Below, piece after piece: positions 17,146 through 25,486 of a DNA stretch of 64,000 bases; position 1 is the stretch's first letter, and each line of letters begins with the position of its first letter. Under the pieces are notes generated by a model. It had not been told where the DNA came from. It worked only from the letters and a program-made list of their open reading frames with translations, and did no database searches. Origin of the DNA: Streptomyces piniterrae (GTDB taxonomy: Bacteria; Actinomycetota; Actinomycetes; Streptomycetales; Streptomycetaceae); assembly GCF_005048155.1 (NCBI RefSeq), contig NZ_SUMB01000018.1:62001-126000 (forward strand). The letters run 5' to 3'. Position numbers and translations under genes: made by a program.

Positions 17146-18750
17146 CTAGACGGTCCCCGACTCCGGCTCCCGTTCCGGCTCGGGCGCCGTCACCTGGGCC
17201 GGGCTGTACTCCAGCTCCTGGCCACGCAGCAGGACCCAGGCCGCCGCCGCGGCGGACAGCAGGATCGCCGCGGCGACACCGGCCGCGACATCCAGCCCGC
17301 GGACGAAGGAGTCCTGAGCGGCCTTCATCAGTGCCGCGCCCTGTTCTGCGGGGAGTTCTCCGGCCGCCTCGAAGGCGCCGCCCAGCGATTCGCGGGCGGC
17401 GTCGGCGACGTCGGCGGGCACGCCCGGTGGTGCCTGGAACCCCCGGTAGATGCCGGTGACGATGGAGCCGAGGAGGGCGATACCGAGGGCGGCGCCGAGT
17501 TCGTAGGCCGTCTCGGAGACCGCGGAGGCGGCGCCCGCCTCCTCCTTGGGGACGCTGGAGAGGATCACATCGGCGGTGACGGTGAACGAGAAGCCGGCGC
17601 CGATGCCGACGACGAACAGGATCACCGCCATCGCGGCGGTCCCGGTGTCGGCGTGCAGCGTCGTACAGCCGACCAGTGAGAGCCCGACCACGGCCAGGCC
17701 GCCGGCCACCACTATCCGTACGGACAGCCGCCGGGCGACGTACCCGGCGGCCAGGCCGGCCCCCACCGCGCCGACCGCGGCCGGAAGTTCGGTGAGCCCG
17801 GCGTTCAGCGACGAGCGCAGCTGCACCATCTGGAGGAACTGGGAGAGGAAGAAGACCAGCCCGGACAGTCCCAGGATGGTCAGCAGATCGGCCAGCACCG
17901 CCCCGGAGAAGCCGCGGTGGTGGAAGAGCTTCATGTTGAGCAGTGGCGAGTCGAGGGTGAGCTGGCGTCGGACGAACCAGATCAGCGTGAGCGCGCCGAT
18001 GGCGGCCGCGAGCCCGATGTCCCAGCGGAAGCCGTGCACCGACGCTTCCTTGATGGCGTAGACGACACCGACGATGCCCACCAGGGACAGCAGCACGCTG
18101 GGGATGTCCCAGGGACCGGGATCCGGATTGCGGGACTCCGGGATCACCTTGGCTCCGATGACCACCAGCAGCGCCATCACCGGCAGATTGATCAGGAAGA
18201 CCGAGCCCCACCAGAAGTGGCCCAGCAGAAAGCCGCCGAGGACCGGTCCCACGGCCATGCCCGCCGAGGCCATCGCGCCCCACACACCCACGGCCAGACT
18301 GCGTTCCTGGGGGTCGTGGAAGAGGTTGCGGATGAGTGCGAGGGTGGACGGCATCAGCGTCGCACCCGCCACGCCGAGCAGCGCGCGGGCCGCGATCATC
18401 ATCTCCGGGCTGGTGGCGTACGCGCACAGCGCCGACATCGCACCGAACGCGACGGAGCCGATCAGCAGGAGTTTCTTGCGGCCGATCCGGTCGCCGAGGC
18501 TGCCCATGGAGACCAGCAGCCCGGCGATGACGAAGGAGTAGATGTCACCGATCCACAGGAGCTGGGTGCCCGACGGTTCCAGATCCTCGCTGAGGAAGGG
18601 GGTGGCGAGGCCGAGGACGGTGGCGTCGACGCCGACCAGCAGCACGGCGAGCACGAGGATGGAGAGCGCGAGCCAGCGGCCGGGGCGGGGCTGGTCGTCC
18701 ACGTGGGCCGAACCGGCCGGTCCCGACGCCATGCCTATGGTCTCGGTCAT
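17146..18750 (-). CDS. MFS drug efflux transporter, 14-TM DHA2 (EmrB/QacA) type
   Basis: The protein has 534 aa with about 14 hydrophobic segments. DHA2 landmarks are LVGVDATVLGLATPFL in TM1, the loop motif GSLGDRIGRKKLL between TM2 and TM3, and an antiporter-like segment around RNLFHDPQERSLAVGVWGA. It probably exports an amphipathic toxic compound in exchange for protons. It overlaps the upstream TetR gene by 4 bp, so pump and repressor are co-transcribed and should respond to the same ligand. Confidence 0.92.
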   Translation of the reverse strand: MTETIGMASGPAGSAHVDDQPRPGRWLALSILVLAVLLVGVDATVLGLATPFLSEDLEPSGTQLLWIGDIYSFVIAGLLVSMGSLGDRIGRKKLLLIGSVAFGAMSALCAYATSPEMMIAARALLGVAGATLMPSTLALIRNLFHDPQERSLAVGVWGAMASAGMAVGPVLGGFLLGHFWWGSVFLINLPVMALLVVIGAKVIPESRNPDPGPWDIPSVLLSLVGIVGVVYAIKEASVHGFRWDIGLAAAIGALTLIWFVRRQLTLDSPLLNMKLFHHRGFSGAVLADLLTILGLSGLVFFLSQFLQMVQLRSSLNAGLTELPAAVGAVGAGLAAGYVARRLSVRIVVAGGLAVVGLSLVGCTTLHADTGTAAMAVILFVVGIGAGFSFTVTADVILSSVPKEEAGAASAVSETAYELGAALGIALLGSIVTGIYRGFQAPPGVPADVADAARESLGGAFEAAGELPAEQGAALMKAAQDSFVRGLDVAAGVAAAILLSAAAAAWVLLRGQELEYSPAQVTAPEPEREPESGTV

Positions 18751-19298
18751 TTCTCCATGCTCCGACGGATGCCGCCGAGCAGCAGCTCGGCGATCGAGTG
18801 GTTGAGGTCGTTGCGGGCGACCCGCCCTTCGTGCACGGCCCAGGCGCCGGCGCCGATCAGGCCGTAGAACGCCTCGGTGAGCCAGGCGGAGCTGAGGTCG
18901 ATACGGAAGTCGCCCTGCTCCTGGCCGCGGCGGAAGAGCGCGGTGATCCGGTCGTCGAGCAGGGCCCAGCCGGCGTTGATCTCGCCGCTCTCGAAGAGCT
19001 GGTTCTCGGTGAAGAGGAACGCCAGCACACCGGCGACCGGTTCGGCCTCGGCGATCAGCCTGCGAAGCGCGTCGGCGGCGTTCCCCTCGTCCAGCCGGGC
19101 CGCGTCCATCGCCTGGGTGAACTGCTCGATACCCAGGTCTTCCAGGGCCCGGATCAGGGCGTCGCGTCCCGCGAAGTGCCGGTGCAGCGTCGCCCGGCTG
19201 ATGCCGGCGGCGCGGGCGATCTCGTCCATCGGCGTCGTCGCGCGGCGGGTCAGCAGCGCGGCGGCTTGCTTGAGTACGTGTTGACGATCCACAGCCAT
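18747..19298 (-). CDS. TetR family repressor of the adjacent MFS pump
   Basis: The protein has 183 aa from the ATG at 19298 (MAVDRQHVLKQAAALL). The N-terminal helix-turn-helix is clear: TTPMDEIARAAGISRATLHRHF. The C-terminal ligand domain is variable. A longer start at 19328 would begin inside the operator, so the shorter one is preferred. It lies upstream of, and overlaps, the efflux gene it probably controls together with itself. Confidence 0.9.
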   Translation of the reverse strand: MAVDRQHVLKQAAALLTRRATTPMDEIARAAGISRATLHRHFAGRDALIRALEDLGIEQFTQAMDAARLDEGNAADALRRLIAEAEPVAGVLAFLFTENQLFESGEINAGWALLDDRITALFRRGQEQGDFRIDLSSAWLTEAFYGLIGAGAWAVHEGRVARNDLNHSIAELLLGGIRRSMEK

Positions 19299-19315
19299 GA
19301 GACAGAGATTAACCG

Positions 19316-19337
19316 AATGAGACATCATTGTCTCATT
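19316..19337. promoter_or_regulatory. Palindromic operator of the TetR/MFS operon
   Basis: Nine-base perfect arms AATGAGACA and TGTCTCATT are separated by TCAT, 18 bp before the tetR start codon. Size and position are typical of autoregulatory TetR operators. Confidence 0.8.
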
Positions 19338-19373
19338 GGTTTCCGCTCCCCTCCACCGCCGGGCACACGAAGA

Positions 19374-19405
19374 ACGGCCTCCACCCCGCCCGGGGTGGAG
19401 GCCGT
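19374..19405 (-). terminator. argH terminator
   Basis: A 14-bp perfect stem (ACGGCCTCCACCCC and its complement) with a 4-nt loop lies just past the argH stop codon, between argH and the TetR promoter. Confidence 0.88.
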
Positions 19406-19421
19406 ACGTCCGTACTCCGCG

Positions 19422-20858
19422 CTACTTCTTGCTGCCCTTGGCCGCCGCCCACTCCTGCTGCGCGGCCAGGTCGGTCCGCACCTCGGCGAGCTGGACCGCC
19501 ACCGCCGAGGGCGCCGTACCGCCGCGGCCGCTGCGCGAGGCCAGCGCGCCGGGCACATTGAGGACCGTACGGACCTCGGGCGTCAGATGCGGCGAGATCT
19601 TGGCGAACTGGTCATCGGTGAGCTGGTCCAGCTCGATGCCGTGCGCCTCGCACTCCTTGACGCACTCCCCCGCGACCTCGTGCGCCACCCGGAACGGCAC
19701 CCCCTGCTTGACCAGCCACTCCGCGATGTCGGTGGCCAGCGAGAAGCCGGCCGGGGCCAGTTCCTCCATGCGCTCGCGGTTGACGGTCAGCGTGGCCATC
19801 ATCCCGGTGAACGCCGGAAGCAGGACCTCCAGTTGGTCGCAGGAGTCGAAGACCGGCTCCTTGTCCTCCTGGAGGTCGCGGTTGTACGCGAGGGGCAGCG
19901 CCTTGAGCGTCGCCATCAGCCCCGTCAGATTGCCGATGAGACGCCCCGACTTGCCCCGCGCCAGTTCCGCGATGTCCGGGTTCTTCTTCTGCGGCATGAT
20001 CGACGAGCCGGTGGAGAAGGCGTCGTGCAGGGTCACGAAGGAGAACTCCTTCGTGTTCCAGATGATGACCTCTTCGGCGATACGGGAGAGGTTCACACCG
20101 ATCATCGCGGTGATGAAGGCGAACTCCGCGACGAAGTCACGGGAGGCCGTGCCGTCGATGGAGTTGCCCGAGCTGCCGTGCTCGAAGCCGAGGTCGGCGG
20201 CGACCGCCTCCGGGTCGAGGCCGAGGCTGCTGCCGGCCAGCGCGCCCGAGCCGTACGGCGAGACGGCGGTGCGCTCGTCCCACTGCCGCAGCCGCTCCGC
20301 GTCCCGCGACAGCGACTGCGCATGCGCCAGCACATGGTGGGCGAAGAGCACCGGCTGCGCGTGCTGGAGGTGGGTGCGGCCGGGCATCGCGACGTCCGGG
20401 TGCGTCTCGGCGAGGCCGACCAGCGCCTCCTGGAGGTCGGCGATCAGCCCGCCGATGATCCGCGCGTGGTCCCGCAGATACATCCGGAAGAGGGTGGCGA
20501 CCTGGTCGTTGCGGGACCGCCCTGCCCGCAGCTTGCCGCCGAGGTCCGGGCCGAGCCGCTCCAGCAGACCGCGCTCCAGGGCGGTGTGCACGTCCTCGTC
20601 GGCGATGGTGCCGGTGAACGAGCCGTCGGCGACATCGGCCTCCAGCTGGTCCAGCCCGGCGAGCATCCGCTCCAGCTCGTCGGTGGTCAGCAGAGCCGCC
20701 TTGTGGAGCACACGGGCGTGGGCACGGGAGCCGGCGATGTCGTACGGGGCCAGCCGCCAGTCGAAGTGGACGGATGCCGACAGCTGGGCCAGGGCGTCCG
20801 CTGGTCCGGCGGCGAAACGGCCGCCCCAGAGCCGGACGTCACCGCTGTTGCTGCTCAC
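19422..20858 (-). CDS. argH: Argininosuccinate lyase
   Basis: The protein has 478 aa from the GTG at 20858, behind GAGGAG. The fumarase/aspartase superfamily signature GSSIMPQKKNPDIAE (about residue 283) contains the mobile-loop catalytic Ser. LWGGRFAAGP at the N-terminus and TAVSPYGSGALAGSSL in the middle are ArgH-specific. It cleaves argininosuccinate to arginine and fumarate, the last step of arginine synthesis. It follows argG by 87 bp on the same strand. Confidence 0.97.
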   Translation of the reverse strand: MSSNSGDVRLWGGRFAAGPADALAQLSASVHFDWRLAPYDIAGSRAHARVLHKAALLTTDELERMLAGLDQLEADVADGSFTGTIADEDVHTALERGLLERLGPDLGGKLRAGRSRNDQVATLFRMYLRDHARIIGGLIADLQEALVGLAETHPDVAMPGRTHLQHAQPVLFAHHVLAHAQSLSRDAERLRQWDERTAVSPYGSGALAGSSLGLDPEAVAADLGFEHGSSGNSIDGTASRDFVAEFAFITAMIGVNLSRIAEEVIIWNTKEFSFVTLHDAFSTGSSIMPQKKNPDIAELARGKSGRLIGNLTGLMATLKALPLAYNRDLQEDKEPVFDSCDQLEVLLPAFTGMMATLTVNRERMEELAPAGFSLATDIAEWLVKQGVPFRVAHEVAGECVKECEAHGIELDQLTDDQFAKISPHLTPEVRTVLNVPGALASRSGRGGTAPSAVAVQLAEVRTDLAAQQEWAAAKGSKK

Positions 20859-20945
20859 TGCTGCTCCTCGGAGGGGTGGGGATGTGCGGCACCGCCTCCT
20901 CGCCACGAGGGCGAGGAGGCGGCTGTCGTACGTAACGAGAGGGGC

Positions 20946-22139
20946 TCAGGCCAGGTCGCGCTTCGCGGCGATCTTCGACGACATCCCGAAGAGCTCGATG
21001 AAGCCCTTCGACAGCGACTGGTCGAACGTGTCACCGGTGTCGTACGTCGCCAGGTTGAAGTCGTACAGCGACTGGTCCGACTTCCGCCCCGTCACGACCG
21101 CACGGCCACCGTGCAGCGTCATCCGGATGTCGCCGGACACCGCCTGGTTGGCCTCGTTGATGAAGCCGTCCAGGGCCCGCTTCAGCGGCGAGAACCACAG
21201 GCCGTCGTAGACCAGCTCGCCCCAGCGCTGCTCGACCTGCCGCTTGTAGCGGGCCAGTTCGCGCTCGACGGTGACGTTCTCCAGCTCCTGGTGCGCGGTG
21301 ATGAGCGCGATCGCGCCCGGCGCCTCGTACACCTCACGGGACTTGATGCCGACGAGCCGGTCCTCGACCATGTCGATCCGGCCGATGCCCTGGGCGCCGG
21401 CCCGCTCGTTGAGCTGCTGGATGGCCTGCAGGACGGTGACCGGCTTGCCGTCGATGGCGACCGGGACACCCTCCTTGAAGGTGATGATGACCTCGTCGGC
21501 CTCGCGCTGGGTGGCCGGGTTCTCGGTGTACTCGTAGACGTCCTCGATCGGCGCGTTCCAGATGTCCTCCAGGAAGCCGGTCTCCACGGCCCGCCCGAAG
21601 ACGTTCTGGTCGATGGAGTACGGCGACTTCTTGGTGGTCGCGATCGGGAGGTTCTTGTCCTCGCAGAAGGCGATCGCCTTGTCCCGGGTCATGGCGTAGT
21701 CACGGACCGGGGCGATGCACTTCAGGTCGGGCGCGAGGGAGGAGATACCGGCCTCGAACCGGACCTGGTCGTTGCCCTTGCCGGTGCAGCCGTGGGCGAC
21801 CGTCGTGGCGCCGTGCTTCTTGGCGGCGGCGACCAGGTGCTTGACGATGGTCGGCCGGGAGAGCGCGGAGACCAGCGGGTAGCGGTCCATGTACAGCGCA
21901 TTGGCCTTGATCGCCGGGAGGCAGTACTCGTCGGCGAACTCGTTCTTGGCGTCGGCGACCTCGGCCTCGACGGCGCCGCAGGCGAGCGCGCGCTTGCGGA
22001 TGACGTCCAGGTCCTCGCCGCCCTGGCCGACGTCCACGGCAACGGCGATGACCTCGGCGCCCGTCTCCTCGGCGATCCAGCCGATACAGACAGAGGTGTC
22101 CAGGCCGCCCGAGTAGGCGAGTACGACGCGCTCGGTCAC
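20946..22139 (-). CDS. argG: Argininosuccinate synthase
   Basis: The protein has 397 aa from the GTG at 22139, preceded by AAGGAG. The ATP-pyrophosphatase P-loop AYSGGLDTS is at residues 8-16, and later conserved segments AHGCTGKGNDQVRFE and RLVGIKSREVYEAPGA are present. It ligates citrulline and aspartate using ATP. An ArgR-type inverted repeat lies in its leader, so repression by arginine is likely. Confidence 0.97.
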   Translation of the reverse strand: MTERVVLAYSGGLDTSVCIGWIAEETGAEVIAVAVDVGQGGEDLDVIRKRALACGAVEAEVADAKNEFADEYCLPAIKANALYMDRYPLVSALSRPTIVKHLVAAAKKHGATTVAHGCTGKGNDQVRFEAGISSLAPDLKCIAPVRDYAMTRDKAIAFCEDKNLPIATTKKSPYSIDQNVFGRAVETGFLEDIWNAPIEDVYEYTENPATQREADEVIITFKEGVPVAIDGKPVTVLQAIQQLNERAGAQGIGRIDMVEDRLVGIKSREVYEAPGAIALITAHQELENVTVERELARYKRQVEQRWGELVYDGLWFSPLKRALDGFINEANQAVSGDIRMTLHGGRAVVTGRKSDQSLYDFNLATYDTGDTFDQSLSKGFIELFGMSSKIAAKRDLA

Positions 22140-22154
22140 GGGTTTCTCCTTACG

Positions 22155-22184
22155 GTGCATACGCTGTTGGGTATAAGTATGCAC
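22155..22184. promoter_or_regulatory. Candidate ArgR (ARG-box) operator of argG
   Basis: GTGCATAC and GTATGCAC form a perfect 8-base inverted repeat with a 14-nt spacer, 15 bp upstream of the argG start. ARG boxes are AT-rich imperfect palindromes in tandem, and argR is encoded in this window. The exact box boundaries are uncertain. Confidence 0.6.
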
Positions 22185-22256
22185 TCCACCGTATGTTTCG
22201 TCAACGCCTCATCGAAAGCGCAGGTCAGGGGCGGTTCAACCCGGCGAGCCAGGGCC

Positions 22257-22643
22257 TCAGGGCGCCTCACGGAGGACATCGACCAGCACCGCCACATGCC
22301 CGTGCGCCACATCCTTGGTCGCGGTGAGCAGCGTCAGCGGCCCCGCCGCGGCCAGCTCCCGCAGATGCTCCAGCGCGGGCTGCGCCGCGTCCTGCGCCAG
22401 CTCGTCCCGGTAGCGCTCCTCGAACCGCTCGAACCGCTCGCCCTCGTGGCGGTACCAGCGGCGCAGCTCGGACGAGGGGGCGGCGTCCTTGCACCATTCG
22501 GTGAGCCGCGCGTCCTCCTTGGACACGCCCCGCGGCCACAGCCGGTCGACCAGCACCCTGGCACCGTCCGACGGCTCCGGCGGGTCGTACACCCGGCGGA
22601 TCTGGATACCGTCACTCGCAGACTTCGCGGACTTCGCAGCCAT
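22257..22643 (-). CDS. DUF488 family protein
   Basis: The protein has 128 aa. The family pattern is clear: IQIRRVYDPPE at the start, VDRLWPRGVSKEDARL, WCKDAAPSSELRRWY, and a late LLTATKDVAHGHVAVL strand. DUF488 proteins are small cytosolic proteins of unresolved biochemical role. It has no evident operon partner. Confidence 0.88.
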   Translation of the reverse strand: MAAKSAKSASDGIQIRRVYDPPEPSDGARVLVDRLWPRGVSKEDARLTEWCKDAAPSSELRRWYRHEGERFERFEERYRDELAQDAAQPALEHLRELAAAGPLTLLTATKDVAHGHVAVLVDVLREAP

Positions 22644-22811
22644 GACTTCATCGAAGCACGGAAGGACGCGGGCCGCCGGAGGGCCGGGACCGGGCGGGAT
22701 CCGGCTCGGAGACGGGCCGGGGGCGGGCCGGGGACGGGCCGGAAGGCAGCCCGGAATACGGCCCGGGATGCCCCCGAAATACGGCCCGGGTACCGTCCGC
22801 GGGACCCCGCT

Positions 22812-22841
22812 TTGGATTCAGGGGCCAGGACAGGGTATTTT
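22812..22841 (+). promoter_or_regulatory. Candidate promoter of the tRNA-Pro gene
   Basis: TTGGAT and TATTTT are separated by 18 bp and end about 46 bp before the mature tRNA 5' end. The T-rich block stands out in a very GC-rich interval that also holds two AATACGGCCCGGG repeats. Confidence 0.5.
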
Positions 22842-22886
22842 TTCTTCTGCACGCCCGGCCGGGAAGTTTCCGGCCGGTAGTCGCAC

Positions 22887-22960
<74 letters not shown>

Positions 22961-22967
22961 CGGTGTT

Positions 22968-23011
22968 GACCAGCGGGTTTGCCGAATGAGGCAGACCCGC
23001 TGGTCTTTTTT
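22968..23011 (+). terminator. Rho-independent terminator of tRNA-Pro
   Basis: A GC-rich stem (GACCAGCGGGT and its complement, with a further internal TGCC/GGCA pairing) is followed directly by a run of six T residues. Confidence 0.92.
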
Positions 23012-23062
23012 GTGGCTGCGCGGCTTTGCGGCCGTGTGCGATGCGGCAGGCCGGTGCGCGGG

Positions 23063-23578
23063 TCAGCCGATGATCCGGGCGGTGCACGCCGTCGCCGCCC
23101 CCGCCGTGGCGGCGACCAGCGACATCTGGACCAGGCGGTGCTTGCGCCAGGAGATCCGCGACATGTCGATCACCTGCCGGCACAGCACCGGCACCGGGTC
23201 CTGGCCCCGTAACGCCTCGGTGAGCTGGGCCGGTGCCCAGTGCCGCAGATGGCCGAAGTAGACGAACCCGGCCCGCGGGTCCGCCTTGGCCGCGGCGCCG
23301 TCCAGCCGGGGCATCACCACGACGACGGCCATCACGATCGCCGCCATGAGCAGTCCCACGCCGGTCCAGTAGAGGGCGACCACGGCCCACCGGCCACGGC
23401 CGAACGACGCGTCGACGACATCGCCGGAGAACGCGGCGAGGGCGGTCACCGCCGCCGACTCCAGGCTCAGCGCGAAGGACGCCTTGGTGTCCACCTTGCC
23501 GGTCCAGTCCATGAGGGCGGTGTGGATCCGCCAGGCGGTGTCCGCCGCGTCACGTCGGGGTTCCGGCTGTCCGTTCAT
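23063..23578 (-). CDS. PycTM-like (Pycsar effector, DUF5706-type) membrane protein
   Basis: The protein has 171 aa from the second of two adjacent ATGs, six bases after AAGGAG. DWTGKVDTKASFALSLESAA leads into the first hydrophobic segment, RWAVVALYWTGVGLLMAAIV forms a second, and LVQMSLVAATAGAATA a third. Between the last two, FVYFGHLRHWAPAQLTEAL and VIDMSRISWRKHRL match the pattern I know for PycTM/DUF5706 proteins. In Pycsar systems such proteins respond to cyclic CMP or UMP and disrupt the membrane of infected cells. It diverges from a Crp-like gene and lies 1 kb from a class III cyclase. Family assignment is from pattern memory, not a search. Confidence 0.72.
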   Translation of the reverse strand: MNGQPEPRRDAADTAWRIHTALMDWTGKVDTKASFALSLESAAVTALAAFSGDVVDASFGRGRWAVVALYWTGVGLLMAAIVMAVVVVMPRLDGAAAKADPRAGFVYFGHLRHWAPAQLTEALRGQDPVPVLCRQVIDMSRISWRKHRLVQMSLVAATAGAATACTARIIG

Positions 23579-23590
23579 CATCCGCTCCTT

Positions 23591-23664
23591 GAGGCGAGGC
23601 GTGCCCTGAGGCGAGGCGTACGGCAGCCGCCCGAGGCGGCTCCCGGTCCCAGGTTCGCGGAACC
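23591..23664. promoter_or_regulatory. Divergent control region between the PycTM-like and Crp-like genes
   Basis: Two direct repeats of GAGGCGAGGCGT (23591-23602 and 23608-23619, a 17-nt period) lie just upstream of the PycTM-like start. A 13-bp palindrome GGTTCGCGGAACC spans 23652-23664 near the middle of the divergent interval. Either could be bound by the adjacent Crp-like regulator; this is inferred from position only. Confidence 0.4.
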
Positions 23665-23750
23665 GGGCGACCGGGTCTGCCGCAACTGACACACTCCAAC
23701 TCCCTTTGGTTCTAGACTTGTTGACGAGGCAACAGGCCGCAGGAGGGCAT

Positions 23751-24461
23751 GTGGCACGTGATGCTGTCGGTGTTCCTGAGGCGGACATACCGCCCGAGCC
23801 ATTACGGCCGTTACGACCGTTCTCGCCGGACGAGACGCGGCTGATCCGCGCCGCGGGGAGGACGAGGACCTGGCAGCAGGGCGTCGTCCTCTTCCTCGAA
23901 GGCGATCCGCCCGACAGCGTGGCGCTGATCGAGGAGGGCCTGGTCAAGATCACGGCGGATTCCGACAACGGCTACACCAGCCTTCTGGCCATCCGCGGAC
24001 CGGGCGAACTCATCGGCGAGATGGCCTGCCTCGACGGCCGCACCCGCTCGGCGACGGTCACCGCCATGCAGACCGTCCGGGGCACCGTCGTCACCTCCGA
24101 ACGTTTCCTGGCCCTGCTGGAGGAGCACGGCCCGCTCGCCCTCTCCGTCATCCGCAGCATCACCGCCCGGCTGCGGGACTCCGACGGTCTGCGGGCGGAC
24201 CAGGGCGCGCTGCCCGCCGGGGTGCGGGTCGCCCGGGTGCTGCTCGGGCTCGCGCTGCGGCACGGCACCGCACCACCAGGGCAGCCCGGCAGCCGCGCGC
24301 TGTCGGTGAACCAGCAGGAGCTCGCGGGAGCCGCCGGCACCTCCCGGGAGTCGGTGGTACGGACGCTGCGCCGGCTCCAGGACCACGGCCTGGTGACCAC
24401 TTCACGGGGACGCACCCTCGTCCTCGATCTGCGCACCCTCGCCCGCTGGGCCAGCGGCTGA
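23751..24461 (+). CDS. Crp/Fnr-type cyclic-nucleotide-binding regulator
   Basis: The protein has 236 aa from the GTG at 23751, just after AGGAGG. The N-terminal cNMP-binding beta-roll ends in the phosphate-binding cassette GELIGEMACLDGRTRSATVTA, where Glu and Arg normally contact the cyclic nucleotide. The C-terminal winged helix includes VNQQELAGAAGTSRESVVRT. Such regulators bind cAMP-like ligands and then activate or repress promoters. Its place between a PycTM-like gene and a nucleotide cyclase suggests it senses that cyclase's product. It is divergent from the former and 143 bp upstream of the latter. Confidence 0.85.
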   Translation: MARDAVGVPEADIPPEPLRPLRPFSPDETRLIRAAGRTRTWQQGVVLFLEGDPPDSVALIEEGLVKITADSDNGYTSLLAIRGPGELIGEMACLDGRTRSATVTAMQTVRGTVVTSERFLALLEEHGPLALSVIRSITARLRDSDGLRADQGALPAGVRVARVLLGLALRHGTAPPGQPGSRALSVNQQELAGAAGTSRESVVRTLRRLQDHGLVTTSRGRTLVLDLRTLARWASG

Positions 24462-24604
24462 CGAGGGCGGAACGCGCTCGGCGCTGTGCGTCATCTGACG
24501 CTGTTCGCGGCGGCCGGCGGGCTTATCCATGACGGGAGGCGTCCGGGCCGCGCCGAGGGGGCGGTGCGGTTCCGGGCGCCGAATGGGGACTAGGCGGAGA
24601 TGCG

Positions 24605-25486
24605 ATGAGAGCCAGACCAGTCAAAGCAGCCACAGCGGTCACAGCAGTCAGAGCCGTCAAAACGCAGCACTACGCGATTCTCGTGGTCGACATAGAGAAG
24701 TTCGGCAGTCGTCCCAACCCGGTGCAGGCATGGCTGCGGGAGCGGCTGTACGAACTGCTGGAGGGGGCACTCGACGAGGCGGGCATCGACCACCGGGCGG
24801 AACCGCGCCCGTCCGACCGGGGCGACGGTGTGTTCTGGCTGCTGCCGGGCTCCGTGCCGAAGATCGACCTCACGGGGCGCTTCATCGATCTGCTCCAGGC
24901 GGGGCTGCGGGCGCACGCCCGTACCAGCAACGCCGACGGGGCCCTTCGGCTGCGGGTCGCCCTGCACTTCGGGGAGGTCGCCTGGGACGGGCGCGGCTGG
25001 GTGGGCGAGGACCTCAACACGGCCTGCCGGATCGTCGATCTCCAGCCGCTGCGGGAGGCGCTGGGCGCCGGGCAGCGGTCGGGTCTGGCGCTGGCCGTGT
25101 CCGACGAGTGGTACCGCGGAGTCATCCGGCACGAGTATCCGGAGGCCGATTCCGGCGCGTACCGGGCGGTCCGGTTCGACGCCAAGGAGATCCAGGGCGC
25201 CAGGGTCTGGATCCGGGTTCCGGGATACGGCACGCCGCCGGGCATCGAGGGATGGAGCGCGGACGGCGGTGCGGACGGCTCGGGGGACACGCCCGGTGCG
25301 GGGGACACGCCCGCTGCGGGGGACCCACCCGGTGCGGCGCCGGTGCGCGAGGGCTCCGGTGGCGGCGGGTCGTTCGCCGGAGCGGACGTCCATGCGCAGC
25401 AGGTCTTCGGCGGCGACCAGATCGTGCACGGCTCGCTGAACTTCGGCGGCGTCCCCGAGTCGCGGAACACCGAGGGGAACCGATGA
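24605..25486 (+). CDS. Class III nucleotide cyclase (Pycsar cyclase-like)
   Basis: The protein has 293 aa. The catalytic core spans about 20-205. VVDIEKFG gives the first metal Asp (29), SDRGDGVFW the second (74), and GEDLNTACRIVD the transition-state Asn (138) and Arg (142). All four are intact, so it is probably active. The nucleotide specificity cannot be read. A Gly/Pro-rich linker leads to a C-terminal tail VHAQQVFGGDQIVHGSLNFG that recurs in part in the next protein. The ATG at 24605 follows GGCGGAG; the stop overlaps the next start by 4 bp. A PycTM-like neighbour suggests a cyclic CMP/UMP-type signal. Confidence 0.82.
   Translation: MRARPVKAATAVTAVRAVKTQHYAILVVDIEKFGSRPNPVQAWLRERLYELLEGALDEAGIDHRAEPRPSDRGDGVFWLLPGSVPKIDLTGRFIDLLQAGLRAHARTSNADGALRLRVALHFGEVAWDGRGWVGEDLNTACRIVDLQPLREALGAGQRSGLALAVSDEWYRGVIRHEYPEADSGAYRAVRFDAKEIQGARVWIRVPGYGTPPGIEGWSADGGADGSGDTPGAGDTPAAGDPPGAAPVREGSGGGGSFAGADVHAQQVFGGDQIVHGSLNFGGVPESRNTEGNR

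Noticed and set aside
18798..22880. A 1360-codon plus-strand frame opposite argG/argH
   Set aside because: It is a shadow frame caused by third-position GC bias on the minus-strand arg genes.
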